Assembly (NCBI GenBank): GCA_036489445.1
Contig: DASXFV010000087.1
Coordinates: 1-64,000 of the forward strand
Length of the DNA: 64,000 bases
Source of the DNA: DAIDKA01 sp036489445
GTDB taxonomy: Bacteria; Pseudomonadota; Gammaproteobacteria; Steroidobacterales; Steroidobacteraceae
Direction: 5' to 3'
Made by a program: the position numbers and the translations under genes. Of the stretch, positions 42,274 to 51,045 are shown piece by piece. Each line of letters starts with the position of its first letter. The stretch's first letter is position 1. The notes below the pieces were generated by a model. The model saw only the letters and a list, made by a program, of their open reading frames with translations. It searched no databases and had not been told where the DNA came from.

Positions 42274-43547
42274 AGCCCACGCTCCACTCTCGCAATCAGA
42301 CTTTTCTTGAGCAATTGGGCCCCGGACTCATCACGGGAGCCGCGGATGATGACCCGAGTGGGATCGCAACCTATTCACAGGTTGGGGCGGCATTCGGCTA
42401 CGGTCTGCTATGGACTGCGATCATCACCTGGCCGCTGATGGTCGGCATCCAAATGGTGTGCGCCCGCATTGGCCGTGTCTCGGGCAGCGGTCTTGCGGCC
42501 AACATGCGCATGTTCTCCAGCCCATGGATTCTCTACGGCGCGGTCGGGTTACTGCTGGTCGCCAACACGATCAACATTGCAGCCGACATTGGCGCGATGG
42601 GTGAAGCACTGAAGCTGCTGATTGGCGGTCCGGCGCAGGTTTATGCCGTGCTGTTTGGCGTCACTTCGCTGTTGCTCCAGGTGTTCGTGCCATTTCCACG
42701 GTATGCCCCGTACCTGAAATCACTGACCCTGGCGCTGTTCGCATATGTCGCGACCGTTTTCGTCGTCAAGGTGCCGTGGGCCCACGTCCTGTATCAGACT
42801 GTGATACCCGAAGCCTCGATCAATGCGAAGTACATAGTGGCCATTGTCGCCGTATTCGGCACCACGATCAGTCCCTACCTGTTCTTCTGGCAGGCCTCGC
42901 AGGAGGTGGAGGAGCAGCGCGCAGCGCCGCTGCAGCAGCCGCTGAAGAAGGCTCCGGAACAGGCCAAGAGCAACCTGCGCCGCATCAGGATGGACACGAA
43001 CGTAGGGATGGCCTTCTCCAACCTGATCGCGTTCTTCATCATGCTGACAGCGGCGGTCACCCTGCATGCGCACGGTGTGACTGATGTGGCCACCTCGGCC
43101 CAGGCCGCCGAAGCTCTGCGTCCGCTGGCGGGCCGCTTCGCCTTTTATCTGTTCGCCGCGGGCATCGTGGGTACCGGTCTGCTCGCGGTGCCCGTCCTCG
43201 CCGGGTCGGCGGCCTACGCTGTCGCCGAGGCGTTCGACTGGCGGATAGGTCTGGGCCGCAGCCTGCTGCAGGCCCGCGGCTTCTATGCCATCCTGGTGAT
43301 CGCGACCCTGCTGGGAGTGATGCTCAACTTCACGCGGATCGACCCGATCAGGGCGCTGTTCTGGAGCGCGGTGATCAATGGTGTAGTCGCCGTCCCGGTC
43401 ATGGTGATTGTCATGCTGCTGTCGGCGCGCCCGGAGGTGATGGGAAAGTTTGCGGTCAAAGGGGGCCTGCGTCTGCTGGGTTGGACCGCTACATCAGTGA
43501 TGGCCCTGGCCGTGGTCCTGATGATCTGTACCTGGCGCAGCGCATGA
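42270..43547 (+). CDS. NRAMP-family divalent-metal transporter (divergent branch)
   Basis: A 425-residue membrane protein with about eleven helices. The first-helix motif is DDPSGIATYSQVG, where classical Mn/Fe NRAMP proteins have DPGN; the D is kept, so it belongs to an NRAMP-related branch whose metal preference is unclear. Helix 6 carries GTGLLAVPVLAGSAAYAVAE, where the classic branch has a metal-binding Met. It overlaps the response-regulator gene by four bases, so its production is tied to that signalling pair. Confidence 0.85.
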   Translation: MKPTLHSRNQTFLEQLGPGLITGAADDDPSGIATYSQVGAAFGYGLLWTAIITWPLMVGIQMVCARIGRVSGSGLAANMRMFSSPWILYGAVGLLLVANTINIAADIGAMGEALKLLIGGPAQVYAVLFGVTSLLLQVFVPFPRYAPYLKSLTLALFAYVATVFVVKVPWAHVLYQTVIPEASINAKYIVAIVAVFGTTISPYLFFWQASQEVEEQRAAPLQQPLKKAPEQAKSNLRRIRMDTNVGMAFSNLIAFFIMLTAAVTLHAHGVTDVATSAQAAEALRPLAGRFAFYLFAAGIVGTGLLAVPVLAGSAAYAVAEAFDWRIGLGRSLLQARGFYAILVIATLLGVMLNFTRIDPIRALFWSAVINGVVAVPVMVIVMLLSARPEVMGKFAVKGGLRLLGWTATSVMALAVVLMICTWRSA

Positions 43548-43584
43548 GGGGTGGCGCCTGGCGCCAACGATGAATCGTGCAGGT

Positions 43585-44127
43585 TCAGGCCGTGGGGGCC
43601 TCGAGTCTTGCCAGCACCAGATCAAGCGGCTCGGCATGGCGTGTCACCAGATTCCCGACCGCTTCGATGTCTCCCAGCTCTGCGACCGGAATGCCGGCCG
43701 CCGGTAGGGGCCGATCACTGGCCACCGCTACGATCTGCGGATCCTCGGGGTAGAGCGCGCTCTTGCCAGTGGCTTCCCGCAGCACCTCCATCTTGGGATG
43801 GCGCTGTGTTTTGAAGCCTTCCACCAGAACCAGATCGCAGGGGGATAGCCTCCTGAGCAACTGCGCCAGCGACGGCTCCGCCGCATCCTCGAGTTCGTGG
43901 ATCTGCGCCCAGCGCCGCGCGGACGACACGATCACCTCACGGGCGCCGGCCTTGCGGTGTTCGTACGAGTCCTTCCCGGGGTGATCGACGTCAAAATTGT
44001 GATGGGCGTGCTTGAGAGTGGCGATGCGCAGTCCTCTGCTCGCCAGTAGCGGAATGAGTTTGACGATGAGTGTCGTCTTGCCAGATCCGCTCCAGCCGAC
44101 CACCCCCAGGACCTTCGCTTGATTCAT
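43585..44127 (-). CDS. mobB: Molybdopterin-guanine dinucleotide biosynthesis adaptor MobB
   Basis: A 180-residue GTP-binding protein with Walker A GWSGSGKTTL (about 11-20), LATLKHAHHNFDVDHPGKDS-like segment (IATLKHAHHNFDVDHPGKDS) and DLVLVEGFKTQRHPKMEV, all typical of MobB. MobB assists MobA in attaching GMP to molybdopterin. The start at 44127 gives the usual length; the longer upstream frame overlaps moeA. It lies 35 bases after moeA in the same direction, so mobA-moeA-mobB form a unit. Confidence 0.93.
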   Translation of the reverse strand: MNQAKVLGVVGWSGSGKTTLIVKLIPLLASRGLRIATLKHAHHNFDVDHPGKDSYEHRKAGAREVIVSSARRWAQIHELEDAAEPSLAQLLRRLSPCDLVLVEGFKTQRHPKMEVLREATGKSALYPEDPQIVAVASDRPLPAAGIPVAELGDIEAVGNLVTRHAEPLDLVLARLEAPTA

Positions 44128-44162
44128 TGTTGCGGCCACCAGAATCGCTGCAACATCCGCCC

Positions 44163-45347
44163 CTACCAACGATACAGATCGGCAATGAAACCTGCCGGAT
44201 GCCCCTGAGAACTTGGCGGGAGCTCCAGAAAACCGTCCGTCCGGGTCAAAGCCAGGAAGTCTCCGGGCCCATTGGTCCGGCGCGGTATTGCGCGCGGGTC
44301 GCCAGAGTCGTACTGCAGGGCTACCGGCAGAAAATACGCGAAACTCGCGCGTCCGTGCGCCACCGGCGCGCTGAGGGCAATGCGCTCCAGAGGCGCCTTG
44401 CGGGCGCCCATGGCCGACATCACCGCAGGCACGACGTAGCGAATCAGACAAACCAGAGTCGCGACTGGATTGCCTGGTAGACCAAATACCACACACCCCG
44501 AGTCGTGCTTGCCAAACCACATGGGCATGCCGGGGCGCTGTGCGACTTGATAGAAAACCTCCCGGACACCCAGAGTCTTGAGCACTTTTGGCACGAAATC
44601 AAACTTACCCTTGGACACACCGCCACTCAGAATCAACACGTCACGAGTCCTCAAGTGCGTCGCGAGGCGCTCACTCAAGAGCTGTTCACTGTCCGGGATG
44701 TGGTCATTGTGCACATCCTCGAAGTGCCGAGCGCGCAGGGCAGCGACCATTGAGTAGACGTTCGAACGCCGGACCTGATAGTCAGTGATGGGCTTGCCGG
44801 GTTCCACCAACTCATCGCCCGTGGAGATGATCATGAAGCGGGGCTGTCGACTCACCTGCACGCTCGCCAGACCGGCGGAGGCGACCACGGCAATCTCGGG
44901 AGCTCCCAGTCGCACGCCAGCCTTGAGCATGACGATTCCCGGCCGACTGTCTTCGCCTCGGCGCTGGACGTTACGGAAGGGCACGCCCGTTGCACTGTCC
45001 TTCAAGGCGGCGATGCCATCCGCTTCCACATATTCTTCCTGAGGGATGATGCAATCCGTTCCATCCGGCACGACCGCACCCGTCATCACCTCAACCGCCC
45101 CATCGCGGCTGGCAAGCTGCAGCGCAGGCATGCCCGCGCCCTGGGTAGCTTGGATGCGGAAACTGCGTTGCCCTGCAGCCAGGGAACGGCTGGTGATCGC
45201 GATGCCGTCCATACACACGCGGTCGAATGGCGGATTGTCGCGCTCCGGGAAAATGTCCTGCCGTAAAACCTGACTGATGCACTGTTCCAGCGGGCGGGCC
45301 GCGGAGCCCAGGGCGGGCAGCTGTGCCTCAATCGCATCCTGGGCCAT
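44163..45347 (-). CDS. moeA: Molybdopterin molybdenumtransferase MoeA
   Basis: An approximately 394-residue enzyme that inserts molybdate into adenylyl-molybdopterin. Family motifs are clear: NPPFDRVCMDGIAITSRSLA, GAVVPDGTDCIIPQEEY, ISTGDELVEPGKP and ILSGGVSKGKFDFVPKVL, then a C-terminal domain with GLPGNPVATLVCL. The start is uncertain: MAQDAIEAQ at 45347 is the best methionine but lacks a good ribosome binding site; the frame stays open to 45530, overlapping mobA. Together with MobA and MobB it supplies Mo cofactor, perhaps for an enzyme using the cytochrome at 29847. Confidence 0.92.
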   Translation of the reverse strand: MAQDAIEAQLPALGSAARPLEQCISQVLRQDIFPERDNPPFDRVCMDGIAITSRSLAAGQRSFRIQATQGAGMPALQLASRDGAVEVMTGAVVPDGTDCIIPQEEYVEADGIAALKDSATGVPFRNVQRRGEDSRPGIVMLKAGVRLGAPEIAVVASAGLASVQVSRQPRFMIISTGDELVEPGKPITDYQVRRSNVYSMVAALRARHFEDVHNDHIPDSEQLLSERLATHLRTRDVLILSGGVSKGKFDFVPKVLKTLGVREVFYQVAQRPGMPMWFGKHDSGCVVFGLPGNPVATLVCLIRYVVPAVMSAMGARKAPLERIALSAPVAHGRASFAYFLPVALQYDSGDPRAIPRRTNGPGDFLALTRTDGFLELPPSSQGHPAGFIADLYRW

Positions 45348-45480
45348 TTGCGTCGAAATGGGCGTAAAACCTCGCTTCGTCGGCGAACCGCCGACGGCGG
45401 AACTTGCCGATGATTTGCTGGCGCTATTGTAGCGAATGCCAGTCCGATGCAGGTGAGAGACCTCAAGGGGGCGGACCCGG

Positions 45481-46083
45481 CTAGCCGGACGGTCTGGGTC
45501 GCAGCTCCTCGAGGGTATTGATATTCGCAAAGGCCGCCGCGTCCTCGAAAATGACCTGCGCGTTGCGCTGAGTGCGCGGCCATGCGCCGGTTTTGCGTTC
45601 CCCGCTGAGGATGAACGCGCGCAGGTGCTCGAGCAGTGAGATCTTCATCAGGCAAAACACCGGCTGGGGGAAGGTTCTGTCGGCCTCCCGGGTATAAGCG
45701 GTGGCCATGTCGTAGTCACCCTGCGCCAGACCCGTCGCGAGCCTTGCCACCAGATCCAGCGGAAAGTGCGGCGTATCGCATGGCACGGTCACCATGTACG
45801 GCGTCTGACAATGCGCCAGCCCGGCCAGCATGCCCGCCAAGGGTCCCGGAAAGTCCGGCAGATCGTCTATCCAGACCGGTACGCCCATTGCTTCATAGAC
45901 GTGCAGGTTCCGATTCGCGTTGATCATCACGCCGCGGGTCTGCGGGGTCAGACGATCCAAGGCGTGCCGGACCAGGGGTACTCCCTGATAGGACTGCAGC
46001 CCTTTATCGACGCCGCCCATGCGGGTTCCGCGTCCTCCGGCAAGCACCAGCCCCGTGATATCGGTTTTGGCAGGGCGGCTCAC
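45481..46083 (-). CDS. mobA: Molybdenum cofactor guanylyltransferase MobA
   Basis: A 200-residue nucleotidyltransferase that adds GMP to Mo-molybdopterin, giving the MGD cofactor. The signature LAGGRGTRMGGVDKGL (about 14-29) is intact. The metal-binding DLPDFPGPLAGMLAGL and VPCDTPHFPLDLVARL follow. It is the first gene of the mobA-moeA-mobB set; the small DUF3185-like gene lies 30 bases upstream. MGD is used by DMSO-reductase-type enzymes, none of which is in the window. Confidence 0.93.
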   Translation of the reverse strand: MSRPAKTDITGLVLAGGRGTRMGGVDKGLQSYQGVPLVRHALDRLTPQTRGVMINANRNLHVYEAMGVPVWIDDLPDFPGPLAGMLAGLAHCQTPYMVTVPCDTPHFPLDLVARLATGLAQGDYDMATAYTREADRTFPQPVFCLMKISLLEHLRAFILSGERKTGAWPRTQRNAQVIFEDAAAFANINTLEELRPRPSG

Positions 46084-46112
46084 GGCACATGCAAGTCCAA
46101 GCGCCGTTCAGG

Positions 46113-46331
46113 CTATTTGGGCCTGGCCAACAGCAGCAGCGCTCCGCCAATCAGAATGGCACCCACACCGGCCCACACTGGCACGTCGATGGTTTTCCGT
46201 TCCTGAAGTGACAAGTCAACGGGTCCGACCTTCACTTCATGCGAAGTCCTGGTATAGGAAAAGCCGCCGTAGGCGAGCCCCAACGCTCCCGCGATAATCA
46301 GCACTATTGCAATCACTTTGACAGGACTCAT
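46113..46331 (-). CDS. Small DUF3185-like membrane protein
   Basis: A 72-residue protein with two membrane helices (about 4-24 and 49-69) separated by a polar segment (TRTSHEVKVGPVDLSLQERK). This layout fits the DUF3185-like group of short inner-membrane proteins of unknown role. It lies 29 bases before mobA on the same strand. There is no reason from sequence to link it to Mo metabolism. Confidence 0.7.
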   Translation of the reverse strand: MSPVKVIAIVLIIAGALGLAYGGFSYTRTSHEVKVGPVDLSLQERKTIDVPVWAGVGAILIGGALLLLARPK

Positions 46332-46397
46332 CTGTGGTTTCTCCCGCGGGCGCAGGTTTGAGGGCGCCGCCTGTGCCTCTAGAGTAGGGGCAGCGCA

Positions 46398-46721
46398 GTG
46401 CAGCGCGCAAATGCATTTGCTACGGGCGGCCTGATGCCGGCGACGGACACGCTGCTATGGTTCCAACGGGATCTGCAGGTGGAGCAGCACTGGCAATTGG
46501 CTGGCACTCACTACCAGCGTACGGCCAATCATTGGCTGCAGAATCAGGACAGCCGCAAGGCGCAAGTCATGGCGGTACTGAACAGGTTCTACGGCGAGCC
46601 TTGCGCCCGACTCTGGTTCCAACGCTGGCGAATGTTCTGGATGGCCTGCGCGGAGACTTTTGGTTATGAGCAAGGTCAGGAGTGGCTGGTCGCGCATTAC
46701 CGCTTGGTGCAGCGCGAATAG
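46398..46721 (+). pseudogene. CFA-synthase-type methyltransferase, C-terminal remnant
   Basis: The frame gives THYQRTANHWLQNQDSRK and LWFQRWRMFWMACAETFGYE, QEWLVAHYRLV, the C-terminal end of a cyclopropane-fatty-acyl-phospholipid-synthase-type SAM methyltransferase. The N-terminal 300 or so residues, with the SAM-binding motif, are missing, and there is no upstream coding sequence or ribosome binding site. It is probably a leftover of a deleted gene. Confidence 0.65.
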
Positions 46722-46822
46722 CGGCGGCCGAATCGGCAATCAGGAGTCGTAGGGCTTCGGGTTTGCCTTGACAGGATACAGACCCCGGCTCGATCCTTGC
46801 ATCGGGCGTGCAGGAATTTGCG

Positions 46823-47896
46823 ATGACTGCGGGGGGCAACGTGCACAAGAATACATTGGGGCGTGCGTCGATACTGGCGCTGGCATGGGTGTCACTTACG
46901 GGTCTGTTGGCGGGGCCACGACTGGCCGGCGCGGCGGAGGCGGGAGGGGCAGACGCCTGTGCGCCAGTGGGGGGGATGCACTTCGTCTGCAATCTGATCA
47001 ACGTTGAGGACTTTGTGCCCGTGGCGGGCGGCCGCTGGCTGGTGGGCGGCTCGTACAAGGAAGGTGGGGTGGGACTGTACCTGATCGACACCCGCGCGAA
47101 GCACGCCAAGGCGGTGGTGCTGTCGCTGGCAGCCAAGCCTGATCCACTTTATGCGGGCTGCGGTGCTCCGGATCTGAAGGCCCTGCAAACACACGGCGTT
47201 GATGTGAAGCAAATCAATGGGCGCATCACGGTTTTTGCCATCAATCATGGTGGACGTGAGTCGGTGGAGATCTTCCGCCTGCACCCAGCCTCTGACACGG
47301 CTGAATGGATCGGCTGCGCGCTGACGCCCGAGGGCGTCAGCGGCAACGCAGTGGCGGCCATGGGTCATGGCACCTTCGTCATCACCAAATTCATGGACAC
47401 CCGTGACAAACAGGCGTTCCAGCACATTCTGTCGGGCCAGGTCACCGGAGCGGTGTACCGGTGGACACCGGGCAAGGGCTTCGACGAAGTACCCGGAACG
47501 CAATTGGCAGGTGATAACGGACTGCTCGTCTCACCGGACGGGCGTTGGTTGTATATCAATGCCTATGGCACTCGGGAGATCTACCGCTTGCCGCTGTCGG
47601 GGAATGGGCAGCGCAAGCACGTGAAGGTTGATTTCTGCCCCGACAATCTGCGCTGGGCACCAAATGGTTCCATCTTCGTTACCGGCCAGTTCATTGACAT
47701 CAAGACGCTGGACGCCCTGCACGGCTGGGCCACGGTGCGGCTGGACCCCCAGAGCATGACGACGACACCGGTCGTAAAGGAGCCTGGGTTCAAGGAATTC
47801 GACAACGCCACCAGCGCCGTGCAGGTTGGCCACACACTGTGGTTTGGAACCTTCCGCGGCGATCGCATGGCGTATATGCCGCTGCCTCAGCACTGA
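46823..47896 (+). CDS. Secreted beta-propeller-like protein (SMP-30/gluconolactonase type)
   Basis: A 357-residue exported protein with a signal peptide (about 13-38, ending LAGAAEA). Repeated blade-like segments follow: GRWLVGGSYKEGGVGLYLID, GLLVSPDGRWLYINAYGTRE, NLRWAPNGSIFVTGQFIDI. The DNLLVSPDG-like motif (DNGLLVSPDGRWLYIN) recalls the SMP-30/gluconolactonase propeller, whose members hydrolyse lactones or esters with a bound metal. ATG 46823 with AGGA eight bases ahead is preferred to GTG 46808. The function is unknown; nothing in the neighbourhood helps. Confidence 0.7.
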   Translation: MTAGGNVHKNTLGRASILALAWVSLTGLLAGPRLAGAAEAGGADACAPVGGMHFVCNLINVEDFVPVAGGRWLVGGSYKEGGVGLYLIDTRAKHAKAVVLSLAAKPDPLYAGCGAPDLKALQTHGVDVKQINGRITVFAINHGGRESVEIFRLHPASDTAEWIGCALTPEGVSGNAVAAMGHGTFVITKFMDTRDKQAFQHILSGQVTGAVYRWTPGKGFDEVPGTQLAGDNGLLVSPDGRWLYINAYGTREIYRLPLSGNGQRKHVKVDFCPDNLRWAPNGSIFVTGQFIDIKTLDALHGWATVRLDPQSMTTTPVVKEPGFKEFDNATSAVQVGHTLWFGTFRGDRMAYMPLPQH

Positions 47897-47978
47897 GGGG
47901 ACCATCGGACAGTAGTGTGGCCGTTGCCGCCGTGCTAGCGTTGGCGCTTCGACTCATGTAACCGAACAGGGGGGATGC

Positions 47979-48806
47979 ATGTATCAGAAACCGACCGCGC
48001 CGCGATCCATTGGCGGCGTCCTGGATGACACCCTTCAGCTGTACAAGGCTTCCTTTTCCAGTTGCTGGCTGCCCTCACTGCTGATAACCGTGATTTCGGC
48101 CGGCCTGAGTTACTACATGCTGGCGTCCATGCCGCCGACGCCAGTCGGACAACTACGTTTCATGGACATACTGGCCCGTTATTCGACCCTGGGGCTCGCA
48201 TTCTACGTTTGGTATGTGGTGGTGATTCTGGCTGGCCTGGTGTTTTACGGCATGCTGTTCTTGAACATCGCGGCCGTGGCGCGCGGGGAGACTCCTGCTT
48301 TCGGCACCTCGATGGCAAAGGCGATCCGACGGGCGCCGGCACTGTTTGGAGCGTCGATCGTGTTTACCGTAGCGGTGGGCGTTGCAACCTGTCTATTGAT
48401 CATCCCGGGCATCTACGTGATGAACCGACTGTGGTTGTACATGGTGCCTCTGGAAGTTGAGCCGCAAGGGCCCCTGGTGTCGCTGGGTACCAGCTGGCGC
48501 CTGGTGAGCGGCAACTGGTGGCGCACGGCTTCCGTAGTCACGGTGCTCTTTGTCATCCTGGTTGTGTTGGAGATCGTGCTGACATCCCTGGCGGGTATCG
48601 TCGCCCTGCTCATCGGCGGTCTTCCCTCGGATGCCACGCATTTGGCAGCCAAGGTTTCTGCGGCATCGCTGCTGATTGGCGGCTTCGTGCGCATTTTCAC
48701 CACGCCGATTGTGTGTGCCGTGCTTGTTGCGCTCTACCACGACTTGTCGCTGCGCAAGGGTGGCGGTGACCTTGAGACACGGCTGGGGGCGTTGCCACAG
48801 ACTTGA
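47979..48806 (+). CDS. Polytopic membrane protein of unknown function (YciC-like)
   Basis: A 275-residue membrane protein with about six helices. The start MYQKPTAPRSIGGVLDDTLQ, then LYKASFSSCW, matches a pattern seen in YciC/DUF-type membrane proteins with a soluble N-terminal tag. Later segments include VWYVVVILAGLVFYGMLFLN and IVFTVAVGVATCLLIIPGIY, LWLYMVPLEVEPQGPLVSLG. It precedes the DUF4129/MoxR cluster by 29 bases and is probably co-transcribed with it. Confidence 0.75.
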   Translation: MYQKPTAPRSIGGVLDDTLQLYKASFSSCWLPSLLITVISAGLSYYMLASMPPTPVGQLRFMDILARYSTLGLAFYVWYVVVILAGLVFYGMLFLNIAAVARGETPAFGTSMAKAIRRAPALFGASIVFTVAVGVATCLLIIPGIYVMNRLWLYMVPLEVEPQGPLVSLGTSWRLVSGNWWRTASVVTVLFVILVVLEIVLTSLAGIVALLIGGLPSDATHLAAKVSAASLLIGGFVRIFTTPIVCAVLVALYHDLSLRKGGGDLETRLGALPQT

Positions 48807-48835
48807 AGTAGGGATTGGCTCCGCGGGACAGCCGG

Positions 48836-49786
48836 ATGACGCTGCGCGCCACATGGGTATGCTCTGCGCTGCTGCTCGCGGTACCATCGTTCTATGCCGC
48901 GGTAGCGGCGCAGAACGCGCCGCTTGCCGGCCCTGCCGTGGACATGAGATCTGTGGCGCAGGCCTGTGCCGACCTCGTCGATGGGACGGTGACCGGGCTG
49001 CCGCAGCTGGAACAGCGCTGCCCGAGCCTGCCGGCTGCACTTCAGGCGGCAGGCGTGCGACCCCTGATCATCGACAGTTCGCGCGCGTTGTTTGACCGCG
49101 ACTCCCTGCGCCATCTGGCCGTTTTGATGCGTTCCCCGATGGGACCAATGCCTGCTGTCTCGGCACTGACGCCCATTCTTCGCCAACTGCATGGGACGAC
49201 TGCACCGCCCCGGTCGTGGTGGGAGAGGTTGTGGGATTGGGTGCTTGAGCATTTCGCGCCCAAACAACAGGAGGGTTCGTCGAACTCCTGGTTGGCCAAC
49301 ATCGCACGGTTGCTGCACAGCGCTCAATGGCTGTGGCGCGCCATGATCTGGATTACCGTTATCTCACTGCCCATTGCCGTGGTGATTATTGTGTTGCGCG
49401 AAGTGCGTGCCATGGGCAAGCGCTCGACCGACGAACCGTCCGCAGGAGGTGCGAGCGCAGGGTCAGGTCGGCACGATTCGCGTCTAGCGCTGCTGCGTCG
49501 CATGCCGCCCGGACAGCGCCCGGCGGAGCTCTTTGCGATGCTGATTGCGCGTCTCGTCGCTGCCGGTCGCCTGCCGCCGGATCGCAGCTTGACGCATCGT
49601 GAGGTCGTCCGCAGAGCCCTGCTGGACGACGTGGACCAACGCCGTCTCGTGGAATCCCTGGCGCGACTATCGGAACGTCAACTGTATGCCTCGGTCGCCA
49701 CTGCGCCGGTTGAGCTGGAAGATACGCTCGCCCGCGGCGAGGATCTCTACACCATCGGCTGGAGCGAGCCGTTGGTGCGCTCGTGA
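48836..49786 (+). CDS. DUF4129-domain membrane protein
   Basis: A 316-residue protein with a signal segment (about 3-22), a periplasmic part, one transmembrane helix (about 166-185, AMIWITVISLPIAVVIIVLR) and a cytoplasmic C-terminal domain of DUF4129 type (RLPPDRSLTHREVVRRALLD, LARLSERQLYAS). Such genes are regularly found between DUF4350 and MoxR/DUF58 genes. ATG 48836 is preferred to TTG 48815. The role is thought to be in envelope-related assembly, unproven. Its stop overlaps the next start (GTGA). Confidence 0.78.
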   Translation: MTLRATWVCSALLLAVPSFYAAVAAQNAPLAGPAVDMRSVAQACADLVDGTVTGLPQLEQRCPSLPAALQAAGVRPLIIDSSRALFDRDSLRHLAVLMRSPMGPMPAVSALTPILRQLHGTTAPPRSWWERLWDWVLEHFAPKQQEGSSNSWLANIARLLHSAQWLWRAMIWITVISLPIAVVIIVLREVRAMGKRSTDEPSAGGASAGSGRHDSRLALLRRMPPGQRPAELFAMLIARLVAAGRLPPDRSLTHREVVRRALLDDVDQRRLVESLARLSERQLYASVATAPVELEDTLARGEDLYTIGWSEPLVRS

Positions 49787-51045
49787 AGGAACGGCTGGTC
49801 ACGCTGGGATTGGCCGCATGCGCGCTGGCCCTGTTCTGGATTCTGATGTTTCCCAAGCCGCAGAACGAGGCCACTTCGCCCCATCCCCTGAGCCAGGGAG
49901 CCGACAGCGAGGGATATGCCGCCGCGTCCCGGTGGCTGACCGCTACGCGGGTGCCGCTGCGGGATCTGCATCAGCGTTTCGAGCACCTGACTGACCGGAC
50001 CATCAGTCCGCAGACGTCCGGCAATCTACTGATAACCACACTGCCCTACGATGTGGTGGCGCATCCCGAGGAATTCCTGGCATTGGACAGCTGGGTCGCC
50101 AAGGGCAATACCCTATTGATTCTGGCGGCACTGGACGACACGCCGCTGTGGAGCGCAGTCACGGATGACTTCGTGCCCCAACTGAACAGGATGAGCGGCA
50201 TCCGCTTCACCGACAAGGAGGCGCCGAACACGGATCCCATCACGCGGGCCAAGGCCGGTCTGCGGGCGGTATTGACGCCCGCGGGGCGCGCCATTGAACT
50301 GCATCCCAGCGGCCGGATTGGCCTGCTGGAGGGCGTCCGTCATCTGGCCACAGCGTCACCGCTGCCATCAACGCAGTGGCAGGCCCGCGCCATGGACTCC
50401 TCACCGGTGCTGGAGCTGGCGCGCCGCGCGGATACTGCGGATCCGGTGCTGTGGGTGAAGGCCGATGGCAACGGCGCAATCATCGTTAGTGCCTATGCCA
50501 GTCTCTTCAGCAACGGCGTGATCGGTCAGGCGGATAACGCCCGGTTGCTGTCCAATATGATCGCCTGGGCTTTGCAGCCGGGCGGGCGGGTGATCTTTGA
50601 TGATGCCCACCAGGGCGCGCTGGACGAATACGATCCGGCGAAGTTCTTCGCCGATCCGCGCCTGCATCACACGTTGCTATGGCTGGTATTGCTGTGGTTG
50701 GCGTGGGTGGTGGCGGCCCAGCCCCTGCGCGCGGCGGCGCCGCACAACCTGAGCATGGATGAAAGCGCCATGCTGCGTGTGACGGCAGGGTTCTTCGCCA
50801 GCGTACTGCGACCGGTGACCAGTGCGCGGTGGTTGCTGGATGAATTCTTTGATCGTCTGCGCCGGCGGCACGGCCTGGCGCACAGCAGCAGCCCGCCCTG
50901 GGACTGGCTGGCCTCGCATGCGGGTGTCAGAACCTCAGTGCTCAATGAGCTGCGCGACCTGAATGCACGCACTCAGGCCGGTCAGCGCGTCAGTCTCGTT
51001 CGGTTGCAGCGGATTCTTTCGCAGATTTCAGGACAAACCTCATGA
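49783..51045 (+). CDS. DUF4350-domain membrane protein
   Basis: A 420-residue protein with an N-terminal helix (about 5-23), a periplasmic DUF4350 domain (SEGYAAASRWLTATRVPLRD; NTLLILAALDDTPLW; GGRVIFDDAHQGALDEYDPA) and a second helix (about 288-308). A cytoplasmic tail follows (AMLRVTAGFFASVLRPVTSA). It is a standard part of MoxR-DUF58 clusters. GTG 49783 overlaps the DUF4129 stop, and its stop overlaps the MoxR start. Confidence 0.82.
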   Translation: MKERLVTLGLAACALALFWILMFPKPQNEATSPHPLSQGADSEGYAAASRWLTATRVPLRDLHQRFEHLTDRTISPQTSGNLLITTLPYDVVAHPEEFLALDSWVAKGNTLLILAALDDTPLWSAVTDDFVPQLNRMSGIRFTDKEAPNTDPITRAKAGLRAVLTPAGRAIELHPSGRIGLLEGVRHLATASPLPSTQWQARAMDSSPVLELARRADTADPVLWVKADGNGAIIVSAYASLFSNGVIGQADNARLLSNMIAWALQPGGRVIFDDAHQGALDEYDPAKFFADPRLHHTLLWLVLLWLAWVVAAQPLRAAAPHNLSMDESAMLRVTAGFFASVLRPVTSARWLLDEFFDRLRRRHGLAHSSSPPWDWLASHAGVRTSVLNELRDLNARTQAGQRVSLVRLQRILSQISGQTS

